A stretch of DNA of 36,841 bases from a virus. The notes beneath the pieces were generated by a model, which saw nothing but the letters and a program-made list of their open reading frames with translations, had not been told where the DNA came from and made no database searches. Of this stretch, positions 30,110-36,841 are shown piece after piece (within the stretch, counting starts at the first letter, position 1; every line of letters starts with the position of its first letter). The stretch covers positions 1-36,841 of IMG/VR virus record IMGVR_UViG_3300037502_004173. One strand, given 5' to 3'. The translations under genes and the position numbers were made by a program.

Positions 30110-31576
30110 ATGACGCGATTTCTCCATGGTGTGGAAGTCATCGAGATTGATGACGGCTCACGCCCGATCCAAACCGTAAAATCAGCCGTGATTGGTTTGG
30201 TTGGTACGGCGCCTGGTGCAGCTTCCGCAATTGCGGCAACGCTAACCCTTGGCAGTGCAATTTTGAATGATGGCATGGTGTTTACTGCTAAAACCGCAGG
30301 AACGGAAGGTAACGCCATCAGTATTGAAGTGGTTGACCCAGCTGCAGCGGATAACGCACTGGCTGTTGAAGTCGACGGAAGTAAAGTCAAAGTAACGCTG
30401 GCTACCGATGCCAGCAAGGTGATCACTTCGACTGCAGCTGAAATCAAAGCCGCCATTGAAGCGGATGCCGATGCGAACGCTTTGGTGAGTGTGGCCGTGC
30501 TTGGTGACGGCAGTGGTGATGTTGCTACTACTCCTCGCACTTACCTCACTGGCGGTGAAAATGAACCTTTCCCTCTGTTCACCCCTGTGGCTGTGGCTGG
30601 TAGCCGTAAACGTGCAGAAGGTTTAGGAACGGATGGCACCTTACCTGCGGCAATTGATGACATCTTTGACCAGACAGGCGCATTGGTTATCGTGGTTCGC
30701 GCTGAACAAGGTGCAGATGATGCCGAAACTCAGGCAAACATCATCACGGCGATGCAGGGGTGGCTGGACAGTCAAACCGAGACCGGATACACGCCTCGTA
30801 TTCTGGTAGCTCCAGAGTTTAGCCAGGTGGATGCCGTATCGAGTGAAGGCGAAGCAAAAGCCAAACGCCTCCGCGCTATTTTCTATTCAGATTGTGTTCG
30901 TAGCGCTAGCTATACCGATGCTATCAAACGCGCTCGTCAGTTTGGTGAACGTGTCGAAGTCACATGGCCATGGGTTCGTGTTTTTGATACCGATTTAGCC
31001 AAGGAAATCGATCGTCCTTATTCAGCACGAGCAGCAGGACTACGAGCGCGTATCGATGCAGAGAAAGGGTTCTGGTGGTCAAAATCGAATCAGCAGGTGT
31101 ATGGCATTGTCGGTACCTCTCAGCCAGTGGACTGGTCATTGGGAGATGCAAATACCACGGCGAACATGCTGAATGAAAACAAAGTCAGCACCATCATCCG
31201 TGAGGGCGGTTTCCGTCACTGGGGTAACCGTACCTGCAGTGTCGATCCTAAATGGACATTTGAGCAGACCCGCCGAACTGCCGACATCATCAATGACAGT
31301 GTTCAGCGCAATCACATGTGGGCGGTCGACCGCAACATCACCAAAACCTACGTGGATGATGTGACATCGGGCGTGAATGCCTACCTGCGTGAACTCAAGG
31401 CGCTCGGGGCCATTCTCGGCGGTGAATGCTGGGCGGATAAAGAGCTGAACACGCCAGAGACCATTCAAAAAGGTCTGGTGTACTTTGATTTCGACTTCTG
31501 TCCGCCGTATCCGGCTGAGCACATCGTGTTCCGTAGCCGATTAAACAATGATTATCTTGAAGAGGTATTTAACTAA
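30110..31576 (+). CDS. Contractile tail sheath, P2 gpFI-like, with inserted domain
   Basis: The 488-residue protein starts with the gpFI pattern (FLHGVEVIEIDDGSRPIQTV, then KSAVIGLVGTAPGA) and ends with FDFCPPYPAEHIVFRSRLNN, ALGAILGGECW and ITKTYVDDV as in sheath proteins. P2 gpFI has 396 residues; the surplus is a domain at about 40-145 rich in Ala, Asp and Val (GTEGNAISIEVVDPA, TDASKVITSTAAEIKAAIEA), likely surface-exposed on the sheath. It forms the contractile tube around the tail. Confidence 0.92.
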   Translation: MTRFLHGVEVIEIDDGSRPIQTVKSAVIGLVGTAPGAASAIAATLTLGSAILNDGMVFTAKTAGTEGNAISIEVVDPAAADNALAVEVDGSKVKVTLATDASKVITSTAAEIKAAIEADADANALVSVAVLGDGSGDVATTPRTYLTGGENEPFPLFTPVAVAGSRKRAEGLGTDGTLPAAIDDIFDQTGALVIVVRAEQGADDAETQANIITAMQGWLDSQTETGYTPRILVAPEFSQVDAVSSEGEAKAKRLRAIFYSDCVRSASYTDAIKRARQFGERVEVTWPWVRVFDTDLAKEIDRPYSARAAGLRARIDAEKGFWWSKSNQQVYGIVGTSQPVDWSLGDANTTANMLNENKVSTIIREGGFRHWGNRTCSVDPKWTFEQTRRTADIINDSVQRNHMWAVDRNITKTYVDDVTSGVNAYLRELKALGAILGGECWADKELNTPETIQKGLVYFDFDFCPPYPAEHIVFRSRLNNDYLEEVFN

Positions 31577-32091
31577 TGGCAGGAGACAACTTACTTAGCC
31601 GCTGGTCTATCTGGGTGGATGGGATCGGCAAGGCAGGCAATGCCAAAGAGTACACACCACCCGTTTTGGAGGTGCTTACCTCGGATTTTCAGGCTGGTGA
31701 CATGGATATGCCCATCCCAGTGGATGAAGGTATGGCGGGGATGGAAGCCAGCTTTTCTCTGTTTGGTGTCGATGTTCTGGTGCTGCCTCTGTTTGGCTTG
31801 CGTCAGGGAGCTCGTACTTCAGTATCGGTTCGCTCGACTTACACTGATCTCTCAGGTGGCAGTTATGACCTGGTTGAAGAGCTCGGCGGAATGATCACCA
31901 AGATTGAGCGTGATACTCAGGACACAGGCAGTCAGCGTGATAAAGCCATGAAAGTCACCATGAAGCTGGACTATTACAAGGTCGTCCGTTCGGGTGTGGT
32001 TCTCATCGAAATTGACCCGGTCAACCACGTTCGTAGATTGGGTGGCATTGATGTCCTTGAGGGCATCCGCGCTATTCTTCAGCTTTCTTAA
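31576..32091 (+). CDS. Tail tube protein, P2 gpFII-like
   Basis: The 171-residue protein overlaps the sheath stop by one base (TAATG). It has the tube-protein pattern: DNLLSRWSIWVDGIGKAG, then GDMDMPIPVDEGMAGMEASF, the LFGLRQGARTSVSVRSTYTD strand and YYKVVRSGVVLIEID. It stacks in rings to form the inner tube. A strong terminator follows its stop. Confidence 0.92.
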   Translation: MAGDNLLSRWSIWVDGIGKAGNAKEYTPPVLEVLTSDFQAGDMDMPIPVDEGMAGMEASFSLFGVDVLVLPLFGLRQGARTSVSVRSTYTDLSGGSYDLVEELGGMITKIERDTQDTGSQRDKAMKVTMKLDYYKVVRSGVVLIEIDPVNHVRRLGGIDVLEGIRAILQLS

Positions 32092-32123
32092 TTCTCTGGG
32101 GCCATGGTCCCATTCGTATTTCC

Positions 32124-32146
32124 GGCCGCTTATGCGGCCTTTTTTA
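32124..32146 (+). terminator. Internal terminator after the tail tube
   Basis: GGCCGC/GCGGCC stem with loop TTAT and a six-T tail. It separates highly needed sheath/tube genes from the chaperone and tape measure. Confidence 0.9.
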
Positions 32147-32160
32147 TTTGGATTGAAGTC

Positions 32161-32451
32161 ATGACATACCCAGTAGCAAAAACAGAAGTAAAACTTTCTT
32201 ACCCAGTAGAGTTAGGTGGCTCGAAAATAGAAGTCCTTAACCTCCGTCGACCTAAAGTTCGTGATCAACTGATTGCGGATAAACAGAACAAAAACGATGC
32301 CGACAAAGAAGTGCACCTTATGGCTCTGCTGGCCGAAGTAGAGCCTGTCGTTATTCAAGAGCTGGATATGGAAGACTACGCGGAGGTGCAAAAAGTCATC
32401 ATGGGTTTTCGCAAGAAGAACTCAGAGAGCGAGACATCCAGCGAGGGTTAA
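32161..32451 (+). CDS. Tail assembly chaperone, P2 gpE-like
   Basis: I start it at the ATG giving MTYPVAKTEVKLS; an earlier in-frame ATG lies upstream of the terminator. The roughly 96-residue protein has the gpE pattern (VKLSYPVELGGSKIEVLNLR, then RDQLIADKQ and HLMALLAEVEPVVIQELDME). It binds the tape measure protein during tail assembly. A slippery site near its 3' end allows a frameshifted longer product. Confidence 0.85.
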   Translation: MTYPVAKTEVKLSYPVELGGSKIEVLNLRRPKVRDQLIADKQNKNDADKEVHLMALLAEVEPVVIQELDMEDYAEVQKVIMGFRKKNSESETSSEG

Positions 32452-32567
32452 TTGTATTGGCCAGCCACACAGGCTGGTCTCTTTCTGAGTTGTTAGACCT
32501 GCCGATGAACACGTTCACCGACTTTATTGAGCTGCTGCCGAAGAAGGAAAAGAAGTCTGATGGTTAG
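32161..32567 (+). CDS. Frameshifted tail chaperone gpE+E' (-1 frame)
   Basis: The slippery heptamer G GGT TTT occurs in the gpE frame at 32403-32409. After a -1 slip the reading frame stays open to a TAG at 32565-32567 and codes for SQEELRERDIQRGLIVLA followed by SHTGWSLSELLDLPMNTFTD. The extension has the pattern of P2's E' region. The total is about 135 residues; P2 gpE is 91 and E+E' about 142. The longer form is known in P2 to be needed for tail assembly. Its stop overlaps the start of the tape measure gene. Confidence 0.8.
32403..32409 (+). promoter_or_regulatory. Programmed -1 frameshift site
   Basis: GGGTTTT read as G GGT TTT in the gpE frame fits the X XXY YYZ rule. An inverted repeat CCAGCC/GGCTGG lies at 32461-32477, about 50 bases downstream, which is far for a stimulatory hairpin. 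Confidence 0.75.
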
Positions 32568-34350
32568 TCAAAATCTAAAAACGGTGGTCACGCTCGGTGG
32601 TACTGTAGATAGTAGTTTTGGAAAAATTGGCTCTGCATTTAATGAATCGATGGGCAAGGCAACCAAAACGGTCAAACAGCTTGAACGGGAGCAGGGCAAG
32701 CTTACCAAAGAAATCAAAAAGTCCAAGTTAGCCGGTGCAGATGTAAGCCTGCTCACCCGACGCTATAAGCAGCTCGGTGATGAGCTCAATGATGCCAGAG
32801 TAAAAGCGGAAGCGTTTGATGAAGCATCCAGTCTTCGTGACCGCTTACGTGGCATTGGTACTGCTGGTGTTGCTGCCGTTGGTGGTATTTGGGCGACGAC
32901 AACAGCCATAACTGGCCTGATGACCGTCACCAATGAAAGCACTGCATCTATGGTTGGCATGGCTAAGTCCTATGACATGACTGTTGACAGTTTTAAGGCA
33001 TGGAGTGGCGTTGCTCAGCAAGCTAACTTAGATGGTGAGCATGTAGGGGACTTGATCGAAGAGCTTAGGAATAAGTTTGGTGAGTTTAAAGCCCTTGGTG
33101 AGCAATCCTCGGTTTCTGATGTATTTGGTGCTCTTGGTATTGATGCATCCATGATGGAAGGCATGGCTGCTGCAGAGCAGTTTGAGTTCATCATGAAGCG
33201 CTTGGAAGGTGTAGCGGATAAAGACCAGGCGGCTTCTCTGGCCGATATGCTGTTTGGTGGTGAAGGTAACAAGTTAACCACCTATATCCGCAACACAGGC
33301 AAGAGTTTGAATGAATTGCTGGATGAACAACGGCAATTCAACTTACTTACTGATGAAGGCGCAAGTGGTGCTGTGGCTTATGGCCTCTCATTCAAGAATC
33401 TTAAGTCAGTCATCAGCTCCGCATGGCAGGAAATCTCAGGTATCGTTGGTGGCGAAATGGCTGGAGATATTGATTCGCTATCACTTACGATTGGTAATTT
33501 TGTCCGGGAGAATAAAGCAAGAATTGTTGGCTTTTTTAAAGACCTGATTCAGGTCAGTAAAAGCATTGCTACGGGTCTATGGAACCTTGGAACTGCAGTG
33601 AACAGTGTGGCTCAAGCTATGGGAGGTTGGCAGAATATTGGCCTTGCTATGGCTTCGTTATTGGCAGGGAAGCTGGTCGTCGGGTTATTTGTCTTGGTTA
33701 AGACCGGGTTGACTGTCGTCAGGACAATAGGATTGTTAAAGGCCACGATGACAGGCTTAAATGTTGTGATGGCTGCGAACCCGATTGGGTTAGTTGTTGC
33801 TGCAGTTGGTGCGCTTATCTTCGCTGGCATCAAGCTCTATCAAAACTGGGATATGGTCACTGCTTGGTTTGGTGAAAAGCTGACTTGGTTTAAGACCGAG
33901 TTTCCCGCTACGTTCAATGTCATCAAAACACTCTTCGACTGGTCTCCTTTAGGGATGGTCATCAATAACTGGGAGCCTCTGACCGATTTCTTTACGGGTC
34001 TTTGGAGTGGAATTACCGGAGTATTTGATTCTGGTTTAGCTAAAATATCAGGAGTTTGGGAGACGATTAAGGGTTGGAAAGAGTCTCTGAAATTTTGGGA
34101 AAGTAATTCATCAACTCCAGAGGTGAAGTCCTATCACCAGATACAACAGGAAGCGGCGCAAAGTCGAACAGTTGCTGCAATTAACGGCTCATACCCAGCC
34201 AGCAAAGGTAATACGGTTCACCAGAGTGTTGGTGAAATTAAAGTGTACGCAGCACCTGGTCAGTCTCCTGCAGAAGTGGCACAGGCGGTTCATTCTCAGC
34301 TTGGTGGTTATCAAGACAGCGCACTTTATGATTTACCGGAGGCAGGTTAA
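32560..34350 (+). CDS. Tail tape measure protein, P2 gpT-like
   Basis: I start it at the ATG giving MVSQNLKTVVTLG with AAGGAAAAG upstream. The 596-residue protein begins with a phage tape-measure repeat (TVDSSFGKIGSAFNESMGKA), a coiled coil (KTVKQLEREQGKLTKEIKKS), hydrophobic membrane-active segments (WATTTAITGLMTVTN; LVVGLFVLVKTGLTVV; VAANPIG-type stretch about 413-435) and a helical C-terminus. P2 gpT is 815 residues, so this tail should be somewhat shorter. It sets tail length and helps DNA cross the inner membrane. Confidence 0.92.
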   Translation: MVSQNLKTVVTLGGTVDSSFGKIGSAFNESMGKATKTVKQLEREQGKLTKEIKKSKLAGADVSLLTRRYKQLGDELNDARVKAEAFDEASSLRDRLRGIGTAGVAAVGGIWATTTAITGLMTVTNESTASMVGMAKSYDMTVDSFKAWSGVAQQANLDGEHVGDLIEELRNKFGEFKALGEQSSVSDVFGALGIDASMMEGMAAAEQFEFIMKRLEGVADKDQAASLADMLFGGEGNKLTTYIRNTGKSLNELLDEQRQFNLLTDEGASGAVAYGLSFKNLKSVISSAWQEISGIVGGEMAGDIDSLSLTIGNFVRENKARIVGFFKDLIQVSKSIATGLWNLGTAVNSVAQAMGGWQNIGLAMASLLAGKLVVGLFVLVKTGLTVVRTIGLLKATMTGLNVVMAANPIGLVVAAVGALIFAGIKLYQNWDMVTAWFGEKLTWFKTEFPATFNVIKTLFDWSPLGMVINNWEPLTDFFTGLWSGITGVFDSGLAKISGVWETIKGWKESLKFWESNSSTPEVKSYHQIQQEAAQSRTVAAINGSYPASKGNTVHQSVGEIKVYAAPGQSPAEVAQAVHSQLGGYQDSALYDLPEAG

Positions 34351-34754
34351 TGGCTCAAGTTATGCTGTCCCTTGGCGGTTTCAAGTTCAACATTGATTCC
34401 GCTGCTTACAACGAACTGGTCAGAACGTGGCAATGGCGATGGAATTCTCAGTCACGGATTGGCCAGTCTGATCTCCTTCAATACACAGGCAAAGCGCCCG
34501 TCAAGATTTCGCTTAACGGGCAAATTTCTACCACCTTTCGTGAGGTCGGCATCCATCAGATTGAAACACTGGCTGAAATGGGGAATGAATATAAACCCCA
34601 ATTGCTCGTGAGTGGGCTTGGTGATGTGATGGGATATTGGGTTATGACGGATTTAACGGAAACCAATACCAAGTTCATCAAAGGTGGCTTGCCACGACAT
34701 CAGTCTTTTACCTTGGAGTTAGCATTTTATGGCGACGACTTACAGAACCCGTGA
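34350..34754 (+). CDS. Tail protein, P2 gpU-like
   Basis: The 134-residue protein has the gpU pattern (VMLSLGGFKFNIDSAAYNEL, then RTWQWRWNSQSRI, GKAPVKISLNGQISTTFREV and YKPQLLVSGLGDVMGYWVMT). In P2 it lies between T and X and is required for tail completion. It overlaps the tape measure by one base and the next gene by 26. Confidence 0.9.
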   Translation: MAQVMLSLGGFKFNIDSAAYNELVRTWQWRWNSQSRIGQSDLLQYTGKAPVKISLNGQISTTFREVGIHQIETLAEMGNEYKPQLLVSGLGDVMGYWVMTDLTETNTKFIKGGLPRHQSFTLELAFYGDDLQNP

Positions 34755-34935
34755 TGGGGACAAGCTTGATGCTATTTGTTGGCGTCATTATGGACGAGAG
34801 AATGCAACCATTGAGGTTCTGAAAGCAAACCCGGGCTTAGCTGACAAAGGGACCATTCTTCCGAGTGGTATTGAAATCACTTTGCCAGATTTGGTCACGC
34901 CAGTCGCTAAGGAGTCATCAAGCTTATGGGATTAG
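34729..34935 (+). CDS. Tail protein, P2 gpX-like (LysM-type)
   Basis: A 68-residue protein with a LysM-like fold (YRTRDGDKLDAICWRHYGRE, then LKANPGLADKGTILPSGIEI), as in the P2 gpX/tail protein X family. It is thought to bind the baseplate near the hub. It lies inside the U-X-D overlap chain. Confidence 0.92.
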   Translation: MATTYRTRDGDKLDAICWRHYGRENATIEVLKANPGLADKGTILPSGIEITLPDLVTPVAKESSSLWD

Positions 34936-35927
34936 ATTACCGTCCGGATTTCTCCCTCTCTGCAGATGGAAATGACATCACAGCAGTGATGCAAAGGAAC
35001 CTGATTAGCTTAACGTTAACCGATAACGCAGGAAGTGAATCTGATCGCCTAGCCATTACGATTAGCTTACCTGAGACGATGGTGACACCGAAGAAAGGTG
35101 CGGTTCTTCGCCTTGGTTTGGGGTTCAATGGCGAGCTGATTGATAAGGGGCAATATGTCGTTGATGAGGTCACATCCAGTGGCCCTCCAAGACGAGTGCA
35201 AATCGTGGCCAATGCCGCCCCAATGGATAATCGTAAGCAATCGGCAAACCTTCAAACCCAGAAGACTCGCAGTTTTGATGACGTTACCTTAGGGGATTTG
35301 GTAAAAACCGTGGCTTCGGGTCATGGCTTGGTGCCGAGGGTGAACAGTGAGTTAGACAGAATTAAGATTGATCACGTTGACCAGGTTGGTGAGAGTGATA
35401 TGAACCTGCTTACCAGACTCGCTAAGCGTTATGGGGCCATCAGTAAACCCGCCAATGGGTACTGGCTCTTTTTGAAAGAAGGCGAAGGTAAATCAGCTTC
35501 AGGAAAGACACTCACCAACATCACCATTCAGCCTCATCAAGTGACTCACTGGCAATGTCGTTTTAGTAGCCGTAATGATGTTCGCCGTGTCGTGGCCACC
35601 TATCATGATTTGGAAACAGGTGACACAAAGGAAGTGTCAACGGGAGTAGGTGAACCAGAATTCCGCATTGTTTTTAAATACCCTAACTATGAGGAAGCAG
35701 AGACCGCAGTCTTGTCCAGAGCGAAAAGCGTAAAAGCGGGAAGTGATACGTTAGATATTACTATGCCAGGTCGTTCTTCACTGATGGCGTTGATTGCGGA
35801 AGGTCATATCACGCTTGATGGTTTTGGTGATATAGAAGATGGCCAGTGGCGCGTAAAATCGGTGGAATGGTCACTTAGTGAGTCAGGGTTACAGCTTCGT
35901 ATTTTTGGTGACCATGGCGCCAGTTAA
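34926..35927 (+). CDS. Baseplate hub/tail protein, P2 gpD-like
   Basis: The 333-residue protein has the gpD order: YRPDFSLSADGNDITAVMQR, then DNAGSESDRLAITI and KGAVLRLGLGFNGELIDKGQ, VDQVGESDMNLLTRLAKRYG and a beta-rich hub domain. It forms the baseplate hub under the spike. It is the last gene of the tail operon; no obvious terminator follows before the next gene. Confidence 0.92.
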   Translation: MGLDYRPDFSLSADGNDITAVMQRNLISLTLTDNAGSESDRLAITISLPETMVTPKKGAVLRLGLGFNGELIDKGQYVVDEVTSSGPPRRVQIVANAAPMDNRKQSANLQTQKTRSFDDVTLGDLVKTVASGHGLVPRVNSELDRIKIDHVDQVGESDMNLLTRLAKRYGAISKPANGYWLFLKEGEGKSASGKTLTNITIQPHQVTHWQCRFSSRNDVRRVVATYHDLETGDTKEVSTGVGEPEFRIVFKYPNYEEAETAVLSRAKSVKAGSDTLDITMPGRSSLMALIAEGHITLDGFGDIEDGQWRVKSVEWSLSESGLQLRIFGDHGAS

Positions 35928-35981
35928 TCTTCCTACTTCGACTTACGCGCTATCAGCGAACACTGAGCATACTCGGTAGCC

Positions 35982-36011
35982 TTTACATGGTCTTTTATTT
36001 TACCGTACTAT
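35982..36011 (+). promoter_or_regulatory. Candidate promoter of the channel moron gene
   Basis: TTTACA (35982-35987), an 18-bp AT-rich spacer and TACTAT (36006-36011), five and four of six matches. It lies about 40 bp before the channel gene and would let it be expressed independently of the late operon. Confidence 0.5.
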
Positions 36012-36049
36012 CCGTCTAAGATGTTAAAAATAAAAGGGAAAATCACTTA

Positions 36050-36841
36050 ATGAAACCTGTTCACTATTATTATGAGCAATTTAGGCCATGGTTAAAAAGG
36101 AAGTTAAGTGTAAGTCAGCTCAATATTCATAGTAGAGTTGATAAATTTTTGGATAAGTATCTTGATACAATCAAAAAAGGTGTTTGTTCAATACTATCTC
36201 CCACATGGTATTTGGCGAGAATCACGAACGAAGGGTTAAGCCGCGAAGACAAGACGAAAGTCGTTAAAACCAGAAACTACTTCTATTTGTTCGTATCAAT
36301 TGCGCTGATATTTCTGCTAGTTATTCTTGAGGTTTGTACAGGGAAAGGCATGGTTGGGATTCCTTCTAATCAACCAAATGACAATTTTCTTGGAGTTATT
36401 CTGTCATGGCTTTTCGCATTTTTTGTCTATGTCCTAATCTGGTCTAGGTGCAATGAAATTTTTATTGCATTTATATCTGACGCGTTAGATAAGACGGAGG
36501 GTAAAGAACCTTCTACAGATTTGACCTATAGGGATAGAATTACTTTATCGTTTTTCAGCTACGTTGAACTAATTCTAAATTTCGCAATAATTTACTCGTT
36601 TATGCCAGAGCCGTGGTTCGATAGTGGCCTAAAAAGCATTATTGACGCTGTATACTTCAGTGGTGTAACCATTACAACTTTAGGGTTTGGCGACATTTCT
36701 CCACAGCATTGGCTTCCTCAAATACTGGTATTGCATCAAGTATTGGCCGGATTCACGCTCATCGTAGTTAGTTTTGCTATTTACGCAGGAAGAGGATTAT
36801 CTTCGGAAAAGGAAACTGAAAACGAGGAAGAAACTAAGTAA
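36050..36841 (+). CDS. Potassium-channel-like membrane protein (moron)
   Basis: The 263-residue protein has four hydrophobic segments (about 77-96, 113-133, 163-184, 224-247). Between the last two lies a pore loop with the potassium selectivity-filter motif TTLGFGD (209-215, inside YFSGVTITTLGFGDISPQHW), as in Ion_trans_2 channels. A polar N-terminus of about 75 residues and an acidic C-terminal tail are cytoplasmic. The role in the phage is unknown; a membrane-depolarising defence effector, or a change to lysogen physiology, is possible. The stop codon is the last base of the window; if the molecule is circular, the ATG at position 1 follows directly, with GAGGAAG about 12 bases upstream as a candidate ribosome binding site. 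Confidence 0.8.
   Translation: MKPVHYYYEQFRPWLKRKLSVSQLNIHSRVDKFLDKYLDTIKKGVCSILSPTWYLARITNEGLSREDKTKVVKTRNYFYLFVSIALIFLLVILEVCTGKGMVGIPSNQPNDNFLGVILSWLFAFFVYVLIWSRCNEIFIAFISDALDKTEGKEPSTDLTYRDRITLSFFSYVELILNFAIIYSFMPEPWFDSGLKSIIDAVYFSGVTITTLGFGDISPQHWLPQILVLHQVLAGFTLIVVSFAIYAGRGLSSEKETENEEETK

Noticed and set aside
30052-30540. 162-codon minus-strand ORF
   Set aside because: Ala/Ser/Thr-rich shadow of the sheath gene's repetitive insert, and it includes the terminator at 30061.
32461-32477. Hairpin CCAGCC/GGCTGG as stimulator of the frameshift
   Set aside because: It lies about 50 bases past the slippery site, too far for a usual stimulatory structure; kept only as a note.
1-36841. CRISPR array, tRNA, rRNA or insertion sequence
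   Set aside because: No regularly spaced repeats, tRNA-like cloverleaf, rRNA segment or transposase gene was seen.
1-36841. attL/attR direct repeats marking prophage ends
   Set aside because: I compared the ends and the sequences beside int and saw no convincing shared core; the ends are coding.
1-36841. Protelomerase or plasmid partition genes (as in some Vibrio phage-plasmids)
   Set aside because: No such protein is encoded; a tyrosine integrase with a full active site is present instead.

Overview
The window reads as a nearly complete, perhaps complete, temperate myovirus (prophage or circularised phage genome) of a Vibrio-like gammaproteobacterium. The genome is mosaic. Regulation, replication, antitermination, terminase, portal and head completion are lambdoid; the contractile tail (V-W-J-I, spike, sheath, tube, E/E', T, U, X, D) follows the P2 order. 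The Vibrio assignment is an inference, resting mainly on a degenerate integron attC-like remnant and on overall gene style; no host gene is present to confirm it.

Layout. (1) 1-1374: a membrane-anchored coiled-coil protein of unknown role. (2) 1420-3417, minus strand: a leftward early operon of six small genes, ending in a terminator at 1396-1421 and driven by an operator-covered promoter near 3523-3552. (3) 3480-4628: the lysogeny switch, with a LexA/CI-type repressor, a Cro-like gene and six copies of the palindrome ACAC-N5-GTGT, three on each side of the repressor. (4) 4675-7507: rightward early operon with a YdaT/CII-like regulator, replication initiator, DnaC-type helicase loader and Q-type antiterminator. 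(5) 7508-14023: accessory cargo locus between Q and the lysis genes. (6) 14024-15102: a late promoter/terminator-like region and the lysis genes. (7) 15413-16627: integrase, oddly placed. (8) 16628-17065: non-coding, probably cos. (9) 17066-35927: packaging, head and tail. (10) 36050-36841: a potassium-channel-like moron gene.

The most interesting part is the cargo locus. It holds two minus-strand antiphage-type modules: an OLD-like ATPase plus a TOPRIM protein (a PARIS/AbiL-like pair of uncertain type), and a Kiwa system (KwaA + KwaB). Each lies between the same two flanking sequences, repeat A (about 130 bp ending in a terminator) and repeat B (about 75 bp, resembling a late promoter plus terminator). 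A broken 3' end of a second Q gene sits between the modules. The order Q-A-module-B-Q'-A'-module-B'-lysis suggests that whole Q-to-late-promoter segments from related phages were stacked in tandem. A membrane-protein gene bordered by an integron attC-like remnant lies at the left end of the same locus.

In a lysogen the repressor should silence both early operons while the oppositely oriented defence modules stay on. After induction, Q would let polymerase pass the two terminators before the lysis genes and the internal ones after capsid, spike and tube. The window starts exactly on an ATG and ends exactly on a stop codon; joining the ends would place the channel gene directly before the coiled-coil gene, which hints at, but does not prove, a circular molecule.
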